Assembly (NCBI GenBank): GCA_945957385.1
Contig: CAMFKP010000007.1
Location: 24,542 to 88,541, forward strand
Source of the DNA: an uncultured Aeromonadaceae bacterium
Lineage (GTDB): Bacteria > Pseudomonadota > Gammaproteobacteria > Enterobacterales > Aeromonadaceae
Length of the DNA stretch: 64,000 bases
Direction of reading: 5' to 3'
Part shown: one piece after another, positions 45,482 to 54,920 of the stretch
Numbering within the stretch: position 1 is the stretch's first letter
Layout of the letters: each line of letters begins with the position of its first letter
Made by a program: the position numbers and the translations under genes
Notes under the pieces: generated by a model
Database searches by the model: none
What the model was told of the DNA's origin: nothing
What the model saw: the letters and a program-made list of their open reading frames with translations, nothing else

Positions 45482-47353
45482 ATGGATTTTTATCGTCATC
45501 AGACAAAAAGCCGACGCAACAGTCGCTGGTTAATCACGTTGTATTTGTCCGGTGTGGTGGCATTAGGTCTACTTTCCAGCTTCATGATCAGCCTGATGTT
45601 GCTTCCCATCCGCTGGTTGCTCAAACCACCAGATGTAACCCATCCGCTGTTTTCGCTGGGCGAAATGGGCACCATCACGCTGGTGGTGATGGGGATCTGC
45701 CTCACCATTTCGGCATTGCGCTATCAAAGCTATAAACAAGGGGGGTGGAAAATTGCCCAACGGCTGGGCGGACGGCGCGTGGCGTCCCAGCCAGTGGATT
45801 TCAAGGAGCAACAACTACGCAATGTAATTGAAGAGATGGCACTTGCCAGCAATCTACCCGTTCCCGCCGTTTTCGTTCAGGATGACGAGCGAGGTATCAA
45901 TGCTTTTGCCGCCGGCTGCGGGATCCATGATGCCGTATTGGTGATCACCCAAGGTGCGCTTGACGCATTGGACCGCGATGAACTACAAGCCGTAATGGCT
46001 CATGAACTCAGCCACATACGTAATGGCGACACCCGGCTCAATACGCTGTTAGCTTCAGGACTTTCGGGATTATTGTTCATTGCGCAGCTAGCGAATTGGC
46101 TTAACCGCTTAGGGCAGTCCGCTACCCGAGACTATGACAGCAACAAAAGTCCCTTGCTGCAGGATTGTGTTGCCTTACTCGGCTACGGTGGTGTGATCTT
46201 TGGCCGTTTGTTGGGTGCTGCGGTCAATCGTCAGCGTGAAGCACTGGCCGATGCCAGTGCCGTTCAGTATTGCCGCCACCCCGAGGCACTAGCCGATGCA
46301 TTAAAGAAAGTTGCGGGTCATCCCTATGCTTCTTTGGTCTTTCACCCCGCAAGCGCCGAGTTTCAGCATCTTTTTTTTGCTCAGGGCTTACCTTCAACTT
46401 TTGCCGGCCGACTAGCAACCCACCCTCCCCTGGCCGAGCGCATTCGACTACTTCAGCCTGACTGGGATGGCCAATATATCCGCACCGGCACACGCATGCT
46501 GCAGCAAGAGTACCGGGAGACGGCAGATCTGCCTGTCCGCGAACGCACCGACCCCGATGTAACTGCCGTTTGGCGCCAGAGCCCACACAAGCAGGTATCG
46601 CTCAATGAGCTTGATTTGGACGCGCCACAAGAATGGCTTCCACTCTTGCCAAGCGAATTACAGCACGCTGTACACGATGATGAGTTGGCCGGTTGTGTCA
46701 TCGCCGCACACTTACTCAGTACCGACCTGGCCACTCGGCATCGCCAGCTGCGTGAGGAACCACAAAAGGAACAAATTGAGAACATGTGCTGCCATCTACT
46801 CCCGGCCAAACTGCGTCTCGGGGTGTTAGAGCTGGCTGTCGCAACCATTCAACAACAGCCACTGCAACAGCAAAGCGCCTTGCTGGAGCGCGTGCAGTGT
46901 TTTATCGAAGCCGATGAACACATCAGTTTATTTGAATGGCTGTTAGTACAGTGGCTACGCCATGAGTTATCACCGAACAGCAGCTCGGGCATCTCTTTCC
47001 GCCACATAGAAGAGAGTGCAGATGATCTGTTTAACATTCTCACGCGCCTCGATCGTGCGGCGCTTGAACAGTCGGCACGGCACCAGCCGCTTGCCCAACG
47101 TGTACTAACACACCTGTCTCTTCCTGTCCCATCGGCTACGCCCGACAAACAGGGATGGCACGAACACGCTCAATCGCTAGAGAAACTGATTCGTTCAACG
47201 CCAGGCGTAAAACTGCGTATATTGCAGGCCCTGAGTCAGGAAATGGAGGCTGACGGTGTGATTACCGATATCGAATTCGAGGTCTTTCGGATGCTCAGTC
47301 TGTGCTTCGAGCTACCGTTGACCGCTCCACGCTCTGGACAAGCCACCACCTAG
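45482..47353 (+). CDS. M48-family (HtpX-like) membrane metallopeptidase with long C-terminal extension
   Basis: 623 residues. Two hydrophobic segments (about 20-45 and 63-80) precede the catalytic domain. The zinc motif HELSH (HExxH) lies in AVMAHELSHIRNGDTRLN, and the downstream Glu ligand is in QREALADASAVQYCRHP. NAFAAG and the FHPASAEFQHLFF and THPPLAERI segments are typical of M48 enzymes. Residues after about 330 are not protease: helical, Gln-rich, and the last 50 residues (QEMEADGVITDIEFEVFRML) resemble the TerB-like helical repeat. Pairs with lemA. E. coli HtpX is only 293 residues, so this is a larger subclass. Quality control of membrane proteins is plausible. Confidence 0.88.
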   Translation: MDFYRHQTKSRRNSRWLITLYLSGVVALGLLSSFMISLMLLPIRWLLKPPDVTHPLFSLGEMGTITLVVMGICLTISALRYQSYKQGGWKIAQRLGGRRVASQPVDFKEQQLRNVIEEMALASNLPVPAVFVQDDERGINAFAAGCGIHDAVLVITQGALDALDRDELQAVMAHELSHIRNGDTRLNTLLASGLSGLLFIAQLANWLNRLGQSATRDYDSNKSPLLQDCVALLGYGGVIFGRLLGAAVNRQREALADASAVQYCRHPEALADALKKVAGHPYASLVFHPASAEFQHLFFAQGLPSTFAGRLATHPPLAERIRLLQPDWDGQYIRTGTRMLQQEYRETADLPVRERTDPDVTAVWRQSPHKQVSLNELDLDAPQEWLPLLPSELQHAVHDDELAGCVIAAHLLSTDLATRHRQLREEPQKEQIENMCCHLLPAKLRLGVLELAVATIQQQPLQQQSALLERVQCFIEADEHISLFEWLLVQWLRHELSPNSSSGISFRHIEESADDLFNILTRLDRAALEQSARHQPLAQRVLTHLSLPVPSATPDKQGWHEHAQSLEKLIRSTPGVKLRILQALSQEMEADGVITDIEFEVFRMLSLCFELPLTAPRSGQATT

Positions 47354-47494
47354 TCGCCTGAGGTATCACACTGCGATTGAAAACGTTAACAGGCGCACTA
47401 TCTGCGCGACCATCTACTGTTAGCCTCTGGATCTGCCGGTATAATAGGCAGTCGATAAAATCTTCAGCTTAAGATGGCACGGGAAGAGAAAATA

Positions 47495-48301
47495 ATGGAA
47501 TTCAAGGATCTCAATGCAACTCAACAGGCTGCGCGGCAGGGCGATGCCCAAGCCCAATTTTTGTTGGGTGAGGTTTATGCGCAAGGTAATGAAGTTCTAC
47601 AAAATGATCTGATGGCTATTCACTGGTATCGACTGGCTTCATCACAGGGCCATGCCGATGCGATGTACAAACTAGGCCAGCTTTACGAGCAAGGAAGAGG
47701 CACCGGTGCTGATCTCAAACAGGCATTGCAACTCTATCTGCAGGCTGCGGAAAGAGGATGTGGCGCCGCGGCTTATTTAATTGCATTGCGCTTCGATCAA
47801 GGCAATGGACTTGAACAAGATGAATCCCGGGCTGCCCACTGGTATCAAAAGGCCGCTGAAAATGATCATGCTGATGCCGCCTACACGTTAGCTCTGATGT
47901 ATGACATGGGCCGCGGTATCCCTCAAGACTACAAACAGGCACTGCGCTGGTACCGGCGCGCAGCGGAGCAGGATCATCCCGATGCGCCCTATCACATTGG
48001 TTTGCTCTACTACAACGGCCAGGGTGTTGCAGCAGATAACAAGCAAGCATTGTTCTGGTACCGTCAGGCGGCAGAAAAGCGGCATATTGAAGCACAGTTT
48101 TTGCTAGCAGCCATGTACGCCCTGGGACAAGGCGTTCCACAAGATGATATGCAGGCCTATGTTTGGGGATCGCTGGCCGCAGTCGGTTTTCCTGACGCCG
48201 CCAAAATCCGCGATAATGCCGCCTCACGCCTTGATGCCGCAGCGTTGAGCAAAGCTCAGATCCTTGCCGAATCCTATGCCGCAGAATACCAAGTCGGCTG
48301 A
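47495..48301 (+). CDS. Sel1-repeat protein (TPR-like)
   Basis: 268 residues from ATG 47495 (GGAAGAG upstream); an ATG at 47474 adds seven residues without a good site. At least six Sel1 repeats of about 36 residues can be read, each with the pattern A.. LG..Y..G.G...D...A..WY..AA..G: for example AMYKLGQLYEQGRGTGADLK and ALMYDMGRGIPQDYKQALRW. Sel1 proteins act as scaffolds in signalling and host interaction. No signal peptide. A TATAAT at 47440-47445 may be its -10. It follows the M48 gene on the same strand but 141 bases away. Confidence 0.87.
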   Translation: MEFKDLNATQQAARQGDAQAQFLLGEVYAQGNEVLQNDLMAIHWYRLASSQGHADAMYKLGQLYEQGRGTGADLKQALQLYLQAAERGCGAAAYLIALRFDQGNGLEQDESRAAHWYQKAAENDHADAAYTLALMYDMGRGIPQDYKQALRWYRRAAEQDHPDAPYHIGLLYYNGQGVAADNKQALFWYRQAAEKRHIEAQFLLAAMYALGQGVPQDDMQAYVWGSLAAVGFPDAAKIRDNAASRLDAAALSKAQILAESYAAEYQVG

Positions 48302-48330
48302 ACTACGCAGGCCCCAATCGTTACAAATGT

Positions 48331-48357
48331 GAAGACCCGCCAACGCGGGTCTTTTTC
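48331..48357. terminator. Intrinsic terminator between Sel1 and motY genes
   Basis: AAGACCCGC / GCGGGTCTT stem with CAA-type loop, followed by TTTTC; serves the Sel1 gene, with the convergent motY stop nearby at 48366. Confidence 0.88.
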
Positions 48358-48365
48358 TTCAATAC

Positions 48366-49421
48366 TCACGCTTTTTTGTTGGACTTGGCGCTGGCATTGC
48401 TATTTTGCGGTCCGGCCGTGATCGCCGGAGCAGCCCCTTTACTCTGTGGTGCCGCGGCTTCCGTGGCGGCCGGGCTAACAATCGCCGCCTTATCGGTCAC
48501 CTCGGGTTGCCCTGTAAAAATAGGCTCGCCGACCTCGAGACCCCGATTTTCATAGGTAGGAAGTGAACGTGACATCGAGATGATCACTCGCCGGTTTACC
48601 GCTCTTCCATCCGCCGTTTCGTTACTGGCAACATGCTGCTTCTCACCATGTCCCTGCAACTCAATGCGCTTAGGGTCTATCCCCTGATCGGCGAAGTACT
48701 GTTTAATCGCCGCCGCGCGGCGCTCTGATAGTTTCTGATTTGGCCAACGGCCCCCATAACTGTCGGTATAGGCGTTGATGACCAGCATATCGATCGATGG
48801 ATCCGCCTTAACATACTGACCGATCATTTCAAGCCGACGCCGGGAATAAGGGGTCAATTGATCGCTGTTTTGCTCATAATTCAACGCGGTAAACGCAATA
48901 TCCTCAAAGGTGTAGGGCAACAGGCTCTGTAAACACATCAGGAAGGATTGATAACGCGCATAAAATCCGACCGCCGATACCGAGACCTGAACTGTTTGCC
49001 CACTGTGATACCAATCGCGGAACATGAATGCAGGGAAACGTCCCTGCTCCAACTCACCCATCATGGTCCAGGCGGTCTGGCCTTCCACCAAGCCATCAAA
49101 TTGTTTATAGAAGCGGATGGTACTGAGTGCCGTCTCCGACATGCCGGGGCGCCAACGCGGCGGAACAGAGCGCAACGTCACAGTCTGGATCCGCGCATTC
49201 GGGCGTAGCGGTCGCAGCTCAAAATCCAGATTGATGTTCTTGCCGGCGCGGCTAACGAAAGCCCCGCTGCCGTAACCGGGAATAAAGTGCTCTAAACGGC
49301 ACTCAAGCGGTGTGTCCCCCGTCAGGCGCCAGACTGACTGGTCCAACGGTGCACCATATTCCAGTACCGCCGCTTGGGACGGTAATGCCAGCAACAAGCC
49401 CACCAGATAGCTGTACTTCAC
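48366..49421 (-). CDS. motY: Flagellar motor protein MotY (sodium-driven polar flagellum)
   Basis: 351 residues. Signal peptide MKYSYLVGLLLALPSQAA, then the MotY N-terminal domain with LECRLEHFIPGYGSGAFVSR and YQSFLMCLQSLLPYTFEDI. The C-terminal OmpA-like peptidoglycan-binding domain (about 165-290) shows INAYTDSYGGRWPNQKLSERRA and RIELQGHGEKQHVASN. A Pro/Ala-rich low-complexity tail of some 60 residues follows, longer than in Vibrio MotY (293). In vibrios MotY forms the T-ring with MotX that anchors PomAB stators, so a Na+-driven polar flagellum is implied. It lies divergent from uraA and near rnt, as in vibrios. Confidence 0.88.
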   Translation of the reverse strand: MKYSYLVGLLLALPSQAAVLEYGAPLDQSVWRLTGDTPLECRLEHFIPGYGSGAFVSRAGKNINLDFELRPLRPNARIQTVTLRSVPPRWRPGMSETALSTIRFYKQFDGLVEGQTAWTMMGELEQGRFPAFMFRDWYHSGQTVQVSVSAVGFYARYQSFLMCLQSLLPYTFEDIAFTALNYEQNSDQLTPYSRRRLEMIGQYVKADPSIDMLVINAYTDSYGGRWPNQKLSERRAAAIKQYFADQGIDPKRIELQGHGEKQHVASNETADGRAVNRRVIISMSRSLPTYENRGLEVGEPIFTGQPEVTDKAAIVSPAATEAAAPQSKGAAPAITAGPQNSNASAKSNKKA

Positions 49422-49614
49422 GGCTCTCTCCTCTTCCTGTTCAATCCTGTATCGGCGGAAAAGCAGGAACCTTTAGCTCGCGAGTACAGATTTCCCCAAG
49501 TTGGGCGCCATGGGCTTTATACGGACTTTCTGCCATAATACGCCGTCTTTACCCAAGATAAGACTCATAAAACGCCCACCACCGAGCATAACCCGCGGGA
49601 AAAGGAGACATCCC

Positions 49615-50880
49615 ATGCGCAAACGTATTATCCAGATAGAAGAACGCCCCTCGCTACTTGAAAGCATCCCATTAAGTTTCCAGCATCTGTTTGCCATGTT
49701 TGGTGCTTCCGTGCTGGTGCCGATGCTATTCAAGATCGATGTCGGCACCGTGCTGCTGTTTAACGGTATCGGTACTTTGATTTACCTGTTCCTCTGTCAA
49801 GGCAAAGTCCCTGCCTATCTGGGTTCCAGCTTTGCATTCCTGTCTCCGGTGTTTGCCGTCATGGCGGGACATAACTATGAGATGGCTCTCGGCGGTTTTA
49901 TTGCCTCGGGCATCCTGTTTATGTGTGTCGCCAGTCTCATCAAGATCTTCGGTTACAAATGGATCAATGTGGTCTTCCCACCCGCATCCATGGGTGCCAT
50001 CGTGGCCATCATCGGTCTGGAGCTGGCGCCTGTGGCCGCTGACATGGCCGGCCTGACCGCCAAGACATTGGACGCCAAAGTCATTACCGTCTCCATGATT
50101 ACGTTCGGGGTCGTGGTCTTCGGATCTGTACTGTTTCGTGGTTTCCTTGCTGTCATCCCGATTCTAATCGCGATTATCGTCGGTTACCTTGCCGCCACCC
50201 TGCTGGGACTGGTTGATTACAGTGCGGTCGGCAGCGCAGCCTTCTTCCAGATGCCGACGTTCTACTCGCCGCAATTTGATGTGGCGGCGATCATCACGAT
50301 ACTGCCGGCCGCTTTTGTCGTGATTGCTGAACACATTGGCCACTTTATCGTCACTGAACGTATCGTTGACCGCCCGCTGATGAAAGATCCGGGTATGCAC
50401 CGCTCACTGATGGGCGATGGCTTCTCCACTACGCTGTCCGGTTTCTTCGGCTCAGTGCCAACCACAACCTACGGTGAAAATATCGGTGTGATGGCCATCA
50501 CCCGTGTGTACAGCGTCTGGGTGATCGGTGGTGCCGCCATCATCTCGATCCTGCTGGCGTTCATGGGACAGTTTACTGCGCTGATCCGCACGATTCCGGT
50601 TCCGGTGATGGGTGGCGTTTCTTTGCTGTTGTTCGGTGTCATCGCGGCTTCTGGTATCCGCATGCTGGTTGAATCCAAGGTAGACTACAGCAAACCGAAG
50701 AACCTGATCCTGACCTCCATCGTGCTGATTATTGGCCTGTCGGGTGCCCACCTTGACCTGGGTACCGTCAGCCTGAAGGGTATGGCACTGGCGACCCTGC
50801 TTTCGATTGCCGTCAGCCTGCTGTTTGAAGTGTTCGAACGCCTTGGCTGGCTGAGCAGTTATGACATTATGGAGCCTTAA
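49615..50880 (+). CDS. uraA: Uracil permease (NCS2 family)
   Basis: 421 residues from ATG 49615, with AAAAGGAG upstream; a 38-codon upstream extension is unlikely. About 14 membrane segments are arranged in an inverted repeat. Signatures are FQHLFAMFGASVLVPMLF near the N-terminus (residues 22-39), VIAEHIGHFIV containing the substrate-binding Glu in helix 8, and VPTTTYGENIGVMAITRVYS with the helix 10 Glu. These match UraA, a uracil:proton symporter. rnt follows in the same direction 32 bases later. Confidence 0.92.
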   Translation: MRKRIIQIEERPSLLESIPLSFQHLFAMFGASVLVPMLFKIDVGTVLLFNGIGTLIYLFLCQGKVPAYLGSSFAFLSPVFAVMAGHNYEMALGGFIASGILFMCVASLIKIFGYKWINVVFPPASMGAIVAIIGLELAPVAADMAGLTAKTLDAKVITVSMITFGVVVFGSVLFRGFLAVIPILIAIIVGYLAATLLGLVDYSAVGSAAFFQMPTFYSPQFDVAAIITILPAAFVVIAEHIGHFIVTERIVDRPLMKDPGMHRSLMGDGFSTTLSGFFGSVPTTTYGENIGVMAITRVYSVWVIGGAAIISILLAFMGQFTALIRTIPVPVMGGVSLLLFGVIAASGIRMLVESKVDYSKPKNLILTSIVLIIGLSGAHLDLGTVSLKGMALATLLSIAVSLLFEVFERLGWLSSYDIMEP

Positions 50881-50887
50881 GGCTCCC
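50871..50887 (+). terminator. Short hairpin over the uraA stop
   Basis: GGAGCC / GGCTCC around TTAA, including the uraA TAA. No T-run follows, so readthrough into rnt is likely. Confidence 0.4.
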
Positions 50888-50912
50888 ATTAACCTGTAAA
50901 TAGAGTAAACGG

Positions 50913-51548
50913 ATGAGTGAACAAACCCTGCAACACCCATTGAAGCGTCGCTTCCGCGGTTACTTTCCCGTGGTCATCGACGTCGAGACGGCCGGTTTCA
51001 ACGCCCGCACCGACGCCCTGCTGGAAGTCGCCGCCTGCACCCTGACAATGGATGAAGAGGGCTGGCTGCACATTGACGAGACGTTCCATTTTCATGTCGA
51101 ACCCTTCGAAGGGGCCAACATTGAAAAAGCGGCAATCGAATTCAACGGCATTGATCCCTTCAATCCGTTGCGGGGTGCCGTCAGTGAGAAAGAGGCGCTC
51201 AGCGCTATCTTCAAGGGGTTGCGTAAAGGGCTCAAGGAAACTGACTGTCATAGAGCCATTGTCGTCGCCCATAACGCGGCGTTCGATCACGGTTTCATGA
51301 TGGCCGCCGCCGAGCGTGCTGGCCTCAAGCGCAATCCATTCCATCCGTTTGCCACGTTCGATACCGCGACATTGGCCGGGCTGGCGCTGGGACAAACTGT
51401 CCTTGCTAAAGCGTGCATGGCTGCCGGTATTGCCTTCGATAACAAAGAGGCACATTCCGCGCTTTACGATACCCAGCGCACAGCCGAGTTGTTCTGTTAC
51501 ATCGTCAACCGCTGGAAGTCGTTGGGCGGTTGGCCGCCGGCCGAGTAA
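50913..51548 (+). CDS. rnt: Ribonuclease T
   Basis: 211 residues. The DEDDh exonuclease motifs are [12 protein letters not shown] (Asp23, Glu25), [10 protein letters not shown] (Asp about 150), and [10 protein letters not shown] (His and Asp). The N-terminal [13 protein letters not shown] stretch and three Zn-independent basic residues near the end are as in RNase T. It trims the 3' ends of tRNAs and of stable RNA precursors and helps DNA repair by end processing. A close homologue of E. coli Rnt (215 residues). Followed by a terminator and a Na+/H+ antiporter gene. Confidence 0.95.
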   Translation: MSEQTLQHPLKRRFRGYFPVVIDVETAGFNARTDALLEVAACTLTMDEEGWLHIDETFHFHVEPFEGANIEKAAIEFNGIDPFNPLRGAVSEKEALSAIFKGLRKGLKETDCHRAIVVAHNAAFDHGFMMAAAERAGLKRNPFHPFATFDTATLAGLALGQTVLAKACMAAGIAFDNKEAHSALYDTQRTAELFCYIVNRWKSLGGWPPAE

Positions 51549-51570
51549 CGCCCCGCGTTTACCCTTTTAC

Positions 51571-51593
51571 AACGCCCCTTCATGGGGCGTTTC
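51571..51593 (+). terminator. Intrinsic terminator after rnt
   Basis: AACGCCCC / GGGGCGTT stem with a small TCAT-type loop, then TTTCT. It separates rnt from the antiporter gene (start 51657). Confidence 0.75.
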
Positions 51594-51656
51594 TACTGGA
51601 CAAACCGCTTTTTTCCAGCAAAATACGCTCCTTTTTCACTCAACAAGGAAAGTGAT

Positions 51657-52979
51657 ATGAGCAATCCGGTGGTTATTGCCGTCGTCTTGATGTTGTTGCT
51701 CAGCCTGATGCGCATCAACGTCGTCGTGTCGCTGGCCGTCAGCGCCATCGTCGGCGGTCTGGTCGGTGGACTGAGCCTGATGGAAACGCTCAAGGCGTTT
51801 ACCGATGGTCTCGGCGGAGGAGCAACGATCGCCCTCTCCTATGCCATGCTCGGCGCCTTTGCGGTTGCAATCTCGCGCTCGGGGATTACCGACCTGCTGG
51901 CACATAAAGTCATTGCCCAGCTGGGCAAGGAAGCCAGTCCCAGCCATCTGCGTTGGGTCAAGGCGTTGTTACTCACAGCGCTGTTGCTCGTTAGCATCAG
52001 CTCGCAGAACCTGATCCCGGTTCACATCGCGTTCATTCCGATCCTGGTACCGCCGTTGTTACACGTTATGGCTCAGATGAAGCTTGATCGCCGTCTGGCA
52101 GCTTGCGTGATCACCTTTGGCCTGACCGCCACCTATATGTTGTTGCCCGTTGGCTTCGGCGGCATTTTCCTCAATGACATCCTGGCTCAGAACCTGATCC
52201 GCAGCGGTGTCGCCGTCGAGGGCCCGCAACTGCCGCTGGCCATGGCAATCCCGGTGGCAGGCATGGTGGTCGGTCTGGTGCTCTCCTTCTTCACGTATCG
52301 CAAGCCACGTGAGTACGCGCTGGAACCCATTCTGGCGATTGAGCCAGAAACCGTCGAGTTCACGCCGCGTCATCTCTGGGTCGCTCTGGTCGCGATCATC
52401 TCGGCGCTGGGTCTGCAACTGTATACCGATTCCATCATCATCGGGGCGCTGGTCGGCTTTTTGATTTTCACCCTGGGCGGCGTCATCAAGTTTCATGAGA
52501 GTCAGGATGCCTTCACCCAAGGTGTCAAGATGATGTCGCTGATCGGCTTCATCATGATCTCTGCCTCCGGTTTCTCGGCTGTAATGAATGCTACCCACGG
52601 GGTCGATGCACTGGTGCAGCTGGTTGGTGATGTGCTAGGCACTCACAAGGGGCTGGCTTCGTTTGCGATGTTGCTGGTAGGACTGCTAGTGACAATGGGC
52701 ATTGGTTCCTCGTTCTCGACGGTACCCATCATCGCCGGCATCTATGTTCCCCTATGCCTGCATCTGGGGTTCTCTCCGCTGGCGACGATTGCCATCGTCG
52801 GTACCGCCGGAGCACTGGGGGATGCCGGCTCTCCGGCGTCAGACTCTACGCTGGGCCCGACCTCGGGGCTGAACGCAGACGGTCAACATGACCACATCTG
52901 GGACAGCGTGGTTCCCACCTTTATTCACTACAACATCCCGTTGCTGATCTTTGGCTGGATTGCCAGCATGGTGCTATAA
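51657..52979 (+). CDS. Na+/H+ antiporter family (NhaC-like) membrane protein
   Basis: 440 residues from ATG 51657 (AAGGAAAG upstream); a 25-codon upstream extension is dropped. Around 11 to 12 membrane spans, with [18 protein letters not shown] at the start, [20 protein letters not shown] in the middle and the conserved [25 protein letters not shown] near the end, typical of the Na_H_antiporter/NhaC-like family (related to Bacillus YuiF and histidine/amino-acid antiporters). Sodium or amino-acid specificity is not decided by sequence. Monocistronic, between two terminators. Confidence 0.8.
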   Translation: MSNPVVIAVVLMLLLSLMRINVVVSLAVSAIVGGLVGGLSLMETLKAFTDGLGGGATIALSYAMLGAFAVAISRSGITDLLAHKVIAQLGKEASPSHLRWVKALLLTALLLVSISSQNLIPVHIAFIPILVPPLLHVMAQMKLDRRLAACVITFGLTATYMLLPVGFGGIFLNDILAQNLIRSGVAVEGPQLPLAMAIPVAGMVVGLVLSFFTYRKPREYALEPILAIEPETVEFTPRHLWVALVAIISALGLQLYTDSIIIGALVGFLIFTLGGVIKFHESQDAFTQGVKMMSLIGFIMISASGFSAVMNATHGVDALVQLVGDVLGTHKGLASFAMLLVGLLVTMGIGSSFSTVPIIAGIYVPLCLHLGFSPLATIAIVGTAGALGDAGSPASDSTLGPTSGLNADGQHDHIWDSVVPTFIHYNIPLLIFGWIASMVL

Positions 52980-53033
52980 GGCCCATCTCAAAGGCCCACG
53001 CCTTGCGGCGCGGAGCATGCACAACGGCTTAGT

Positions 53034-53063
53034 CAGTGTCAGGCATAGCGCCTGACACTGTTT
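53034..53063 (+). terminator. Intrinsic terminator after the antiporter gene
   Basis: CAGTGTCAGGC / GCCTGACACTG perfect 11-base-pair stem with an ATAGC loop, then TTTGTT. Confidence 0.85.
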
Positions 53064-53109
53064 GTTCCATACTCAAGAAGCATTCCGCTGGCCGGCAACA
53101 GGAGACAGC

Positions 53110-54273
53110 ATGAAGCGTGGTATGGGAACGATCGCCGTCCTGTTCGTCGGCCTGCTCTGTCTGTGGCACTCGCCTATCGCCAGGTCAGCCCTCATTTCAC
53201 CGCATCCACCGCGGATCCTGTTCATCAGCCCGACTTATGCCGATCATCCATTCTGGCGACTGGTGGAACAACAGATGCACTATGCGGCAGCCGATTTTGG
53301 TTTCGAGCTGAACGTGGAATACGGCAATGACAGTCCGCTGCGCGTCACGCGACTGGCTATCCAGGCGCTCGATCAAGCGCAACCACCCGACTTCTTACTC
53401 CTGCAGTTCAATGGCCCTGTGATGCCCACACTGCTACCGCAGATCGAACGCCATGACGTGCGGTTAATCACCTTCAACTCACCCCCTTCGCCACACGTGC
53501 AGGCGCGCATCGGCCAACCCGGTACGCTCTACCGTCACTGGTTAGCCCATCTGTGGCCGGACGACCAACTGGCTGGCCGACTGGAAGCCGAAGCCTTGTT
53601 GCGACAGGCACAACAACGCTGGCCAAACAGACAGCACACACTCCTGGCCTTTAATGGCGCGCGTAGCGATATCTCCTTGGTCGCACAGCACCGCGGCGAA
53701 GGATTACGTCAAGCTATCGCCGCCGTACCTACGGCGCGGTTGGCACAGGAATTTGCCGGTTACTGGAATGCCGATAAAGCCACTCACCCCCTGCAAGGTG
53801 CCCTGCAGCGCTACCCTGATGCACGCGTGCTGTGGAGTGGCAGTGATGAGATCGCCTTACGCCTGCGCGAACTGCTGATCGCCGAGGGGAAACCGCTAGA
53901 TGAGTATCTAATTGCCGGCATAGATGCGACGCCGCAAGGATTAGCCGCCAGTGCACAGGGGCAGCTTGTCACCACTGTCGGTGGCCATTTCATGGAGGGC
54001 GCCTGGTGTATGGTGCTGATCTATGACTATCTGCAGCAAGATCAATTGCCGGCCAACCGGTTTATGACCGCCATGTATGCCTTTGACCGCCAGGGCATTG
54101 GTCAATTACGTCAGCTGCAGCAGAGTGCCGGCTTCAGCCGCCTGGACTATCACGTCTTCAGCTACAGCCATTTTCGCCAGCGCCACTGGGAAGTGGCAGC
54201 CTGGCACGGCTATCCGTTTGACTGGCCTGCCGTGCTTCAGCAAGCACGCGAACAGCATCTGCTCAGCGAATAG
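53110..54273 (+). CDS. Orphan periplasmic sugar-binding-type protein (PBP type 1)
   Basis: 387 residues from ATG 53110 with AGGAGA upstream. Signal peptide MKRGMGTIAVLFVGLLCLWH...ARSA. The fold is a type 1 periplasmic-binding protein: PPRILFISPTYADHPFWRLVEQQMHYAAADFGFELN, VRLITFNSPPSPH, WSGSDEIALRLRELL and FMEGAWCMVLIYDYL. No ABC permease, ATPase or histidine kinase gene is adjacent, so it may be an orphan receptor that works with a distant transporter or, like LuxP, with a membrane sensor. Ligand unknown. Convergent with grxD. Confidence 0.8.
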   Translation: MKRGMGTIAVLFVGLLCLWHSPIARSALISPHPPRILFISPTYADHPFWRLVEQQMHYAAADFGFELNVEYGNDSPLRVTRLAIQALDQAQPPDFLLLQFNGPVMPTLLPQIERHDVRLITFNSPPSPHVQARIGQPGTLYRHWLAHLWPDDQLAGRLEAEALLRQAQQRWPNRQHTLLAFNGARSDISLVAQHRGEGLRQAIAAVPTARLAQEFAGYWNADKATHPLQGALQRYPDARVLWSGSDEIALRLRELLIAEGKPLDEYLIAGIDATPQGLAASAQGQLVTTVGGHFMEGAWCMVLIYDYLQQDQLPANRFMTAMYAFDRQGIGQLRQLQQSAGFSRLDYHVFSYSHFRQRHWEVAAWHGYPFDWPAVLQQAREQHLLSE

Positions 54274-54279
54274 CAAAAC

Positions 54280-54309
54280 AACCAGGCCCCGCTTACGCAG
54301 GGCCTGGTT
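54280..54309. terminator. Bidirectional terminator between binding-protein gene and grxD
   Basis: AACCAGGCCC / GGGCCTGGTT ten-base-pair stem with a ten-base loop. T-run is better on the minus strand (TTGTTTTGC), where it would end grxD. Confidence 0.75.
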
Positions 54310-54336
54310 GCAACGGCTAGCCATAACGCACCCGGT

Positions 54337-54669
54337 TTAGTCCGCCGGCTGATGACGCGCCGCGGCTTCCTTGATCAAGGTTTGCAGCTCACCTTGCTGG
54401 AACATCTCCAGCATGATGTCACAACCACCGATCAGTTCACCTTCTACCCACAACTGCGGAAAGGTTGGCCAATTGGCATATTTAGGCAATTCGGCACGAA
54501 TGTCCGGATTCTGCAGAATATCGACATAGGCAAACGGCGCACCACAGGCCATCAGCGCTTGTGACGCCTGGGCGGAAAAGCCGCAGCTTGGCAGCTTGGG
54601 CGAGCCCTTCATATACAGCAGGATCGGATTCTCGGCGATTTGTTGCTTGATCTTGTCGATGGTTTCCAT
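54337..54669 (-). CDS. grxD: Monothiol glutaredoxin Grx4
   Basis: 110 residues. The CGFS active site is at residues 29-32, preceded by ENPILLYMKGSPKLPS, and the glutathione-binding WPTFPQLWVEGELIGGCDIM is at about 64-83. GrxD binds a [2Fe-2S] cluster between two monomers with glutathione, and partners with BolA in iron-sulfur delivery and iron homeostasis. Divergent from sodB. Confidence 0.95.
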   Translation of the reverse strand: METIDKIKQQIAENPILLYMKGSPKLPSCGFSAQASQALMACGAPFAYVDILQNPDIRAELPKYANWPTFPQLWVEGELIGGCDIMLEMFQQGELQTLIKEAAARHQPAD

Positions 54670-54920
54670 GTTGGCCTCAGGCTCGCTAAAGATGGCTTCA
54701 TTTTACTGATTATCGCTGCGGCGACAATCCTTGCTACCGCGATTGTCCGCATGTCACTGCGTAGCGGGTGTGAGCGCAGGGTAACCGATTTGTTAAAATC
54801 AAATGTCATAGTTGTGGCGTTTATCCCAAAAAGTTTGCTATAAATCAAATCGCAACGGGGTGGATCCCCGCATACCTATCACAAGGCCAGCCACTGGCCA
54901 CCGAATTGGAGAGTCGACTT

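Noticed and set aside
50452..50940. 162-codon minus frame over the end of uraA and start of rnt
   Set aside because: Antisense shadow; His/Gln-rich with no known domain and both underlying genes are certain.
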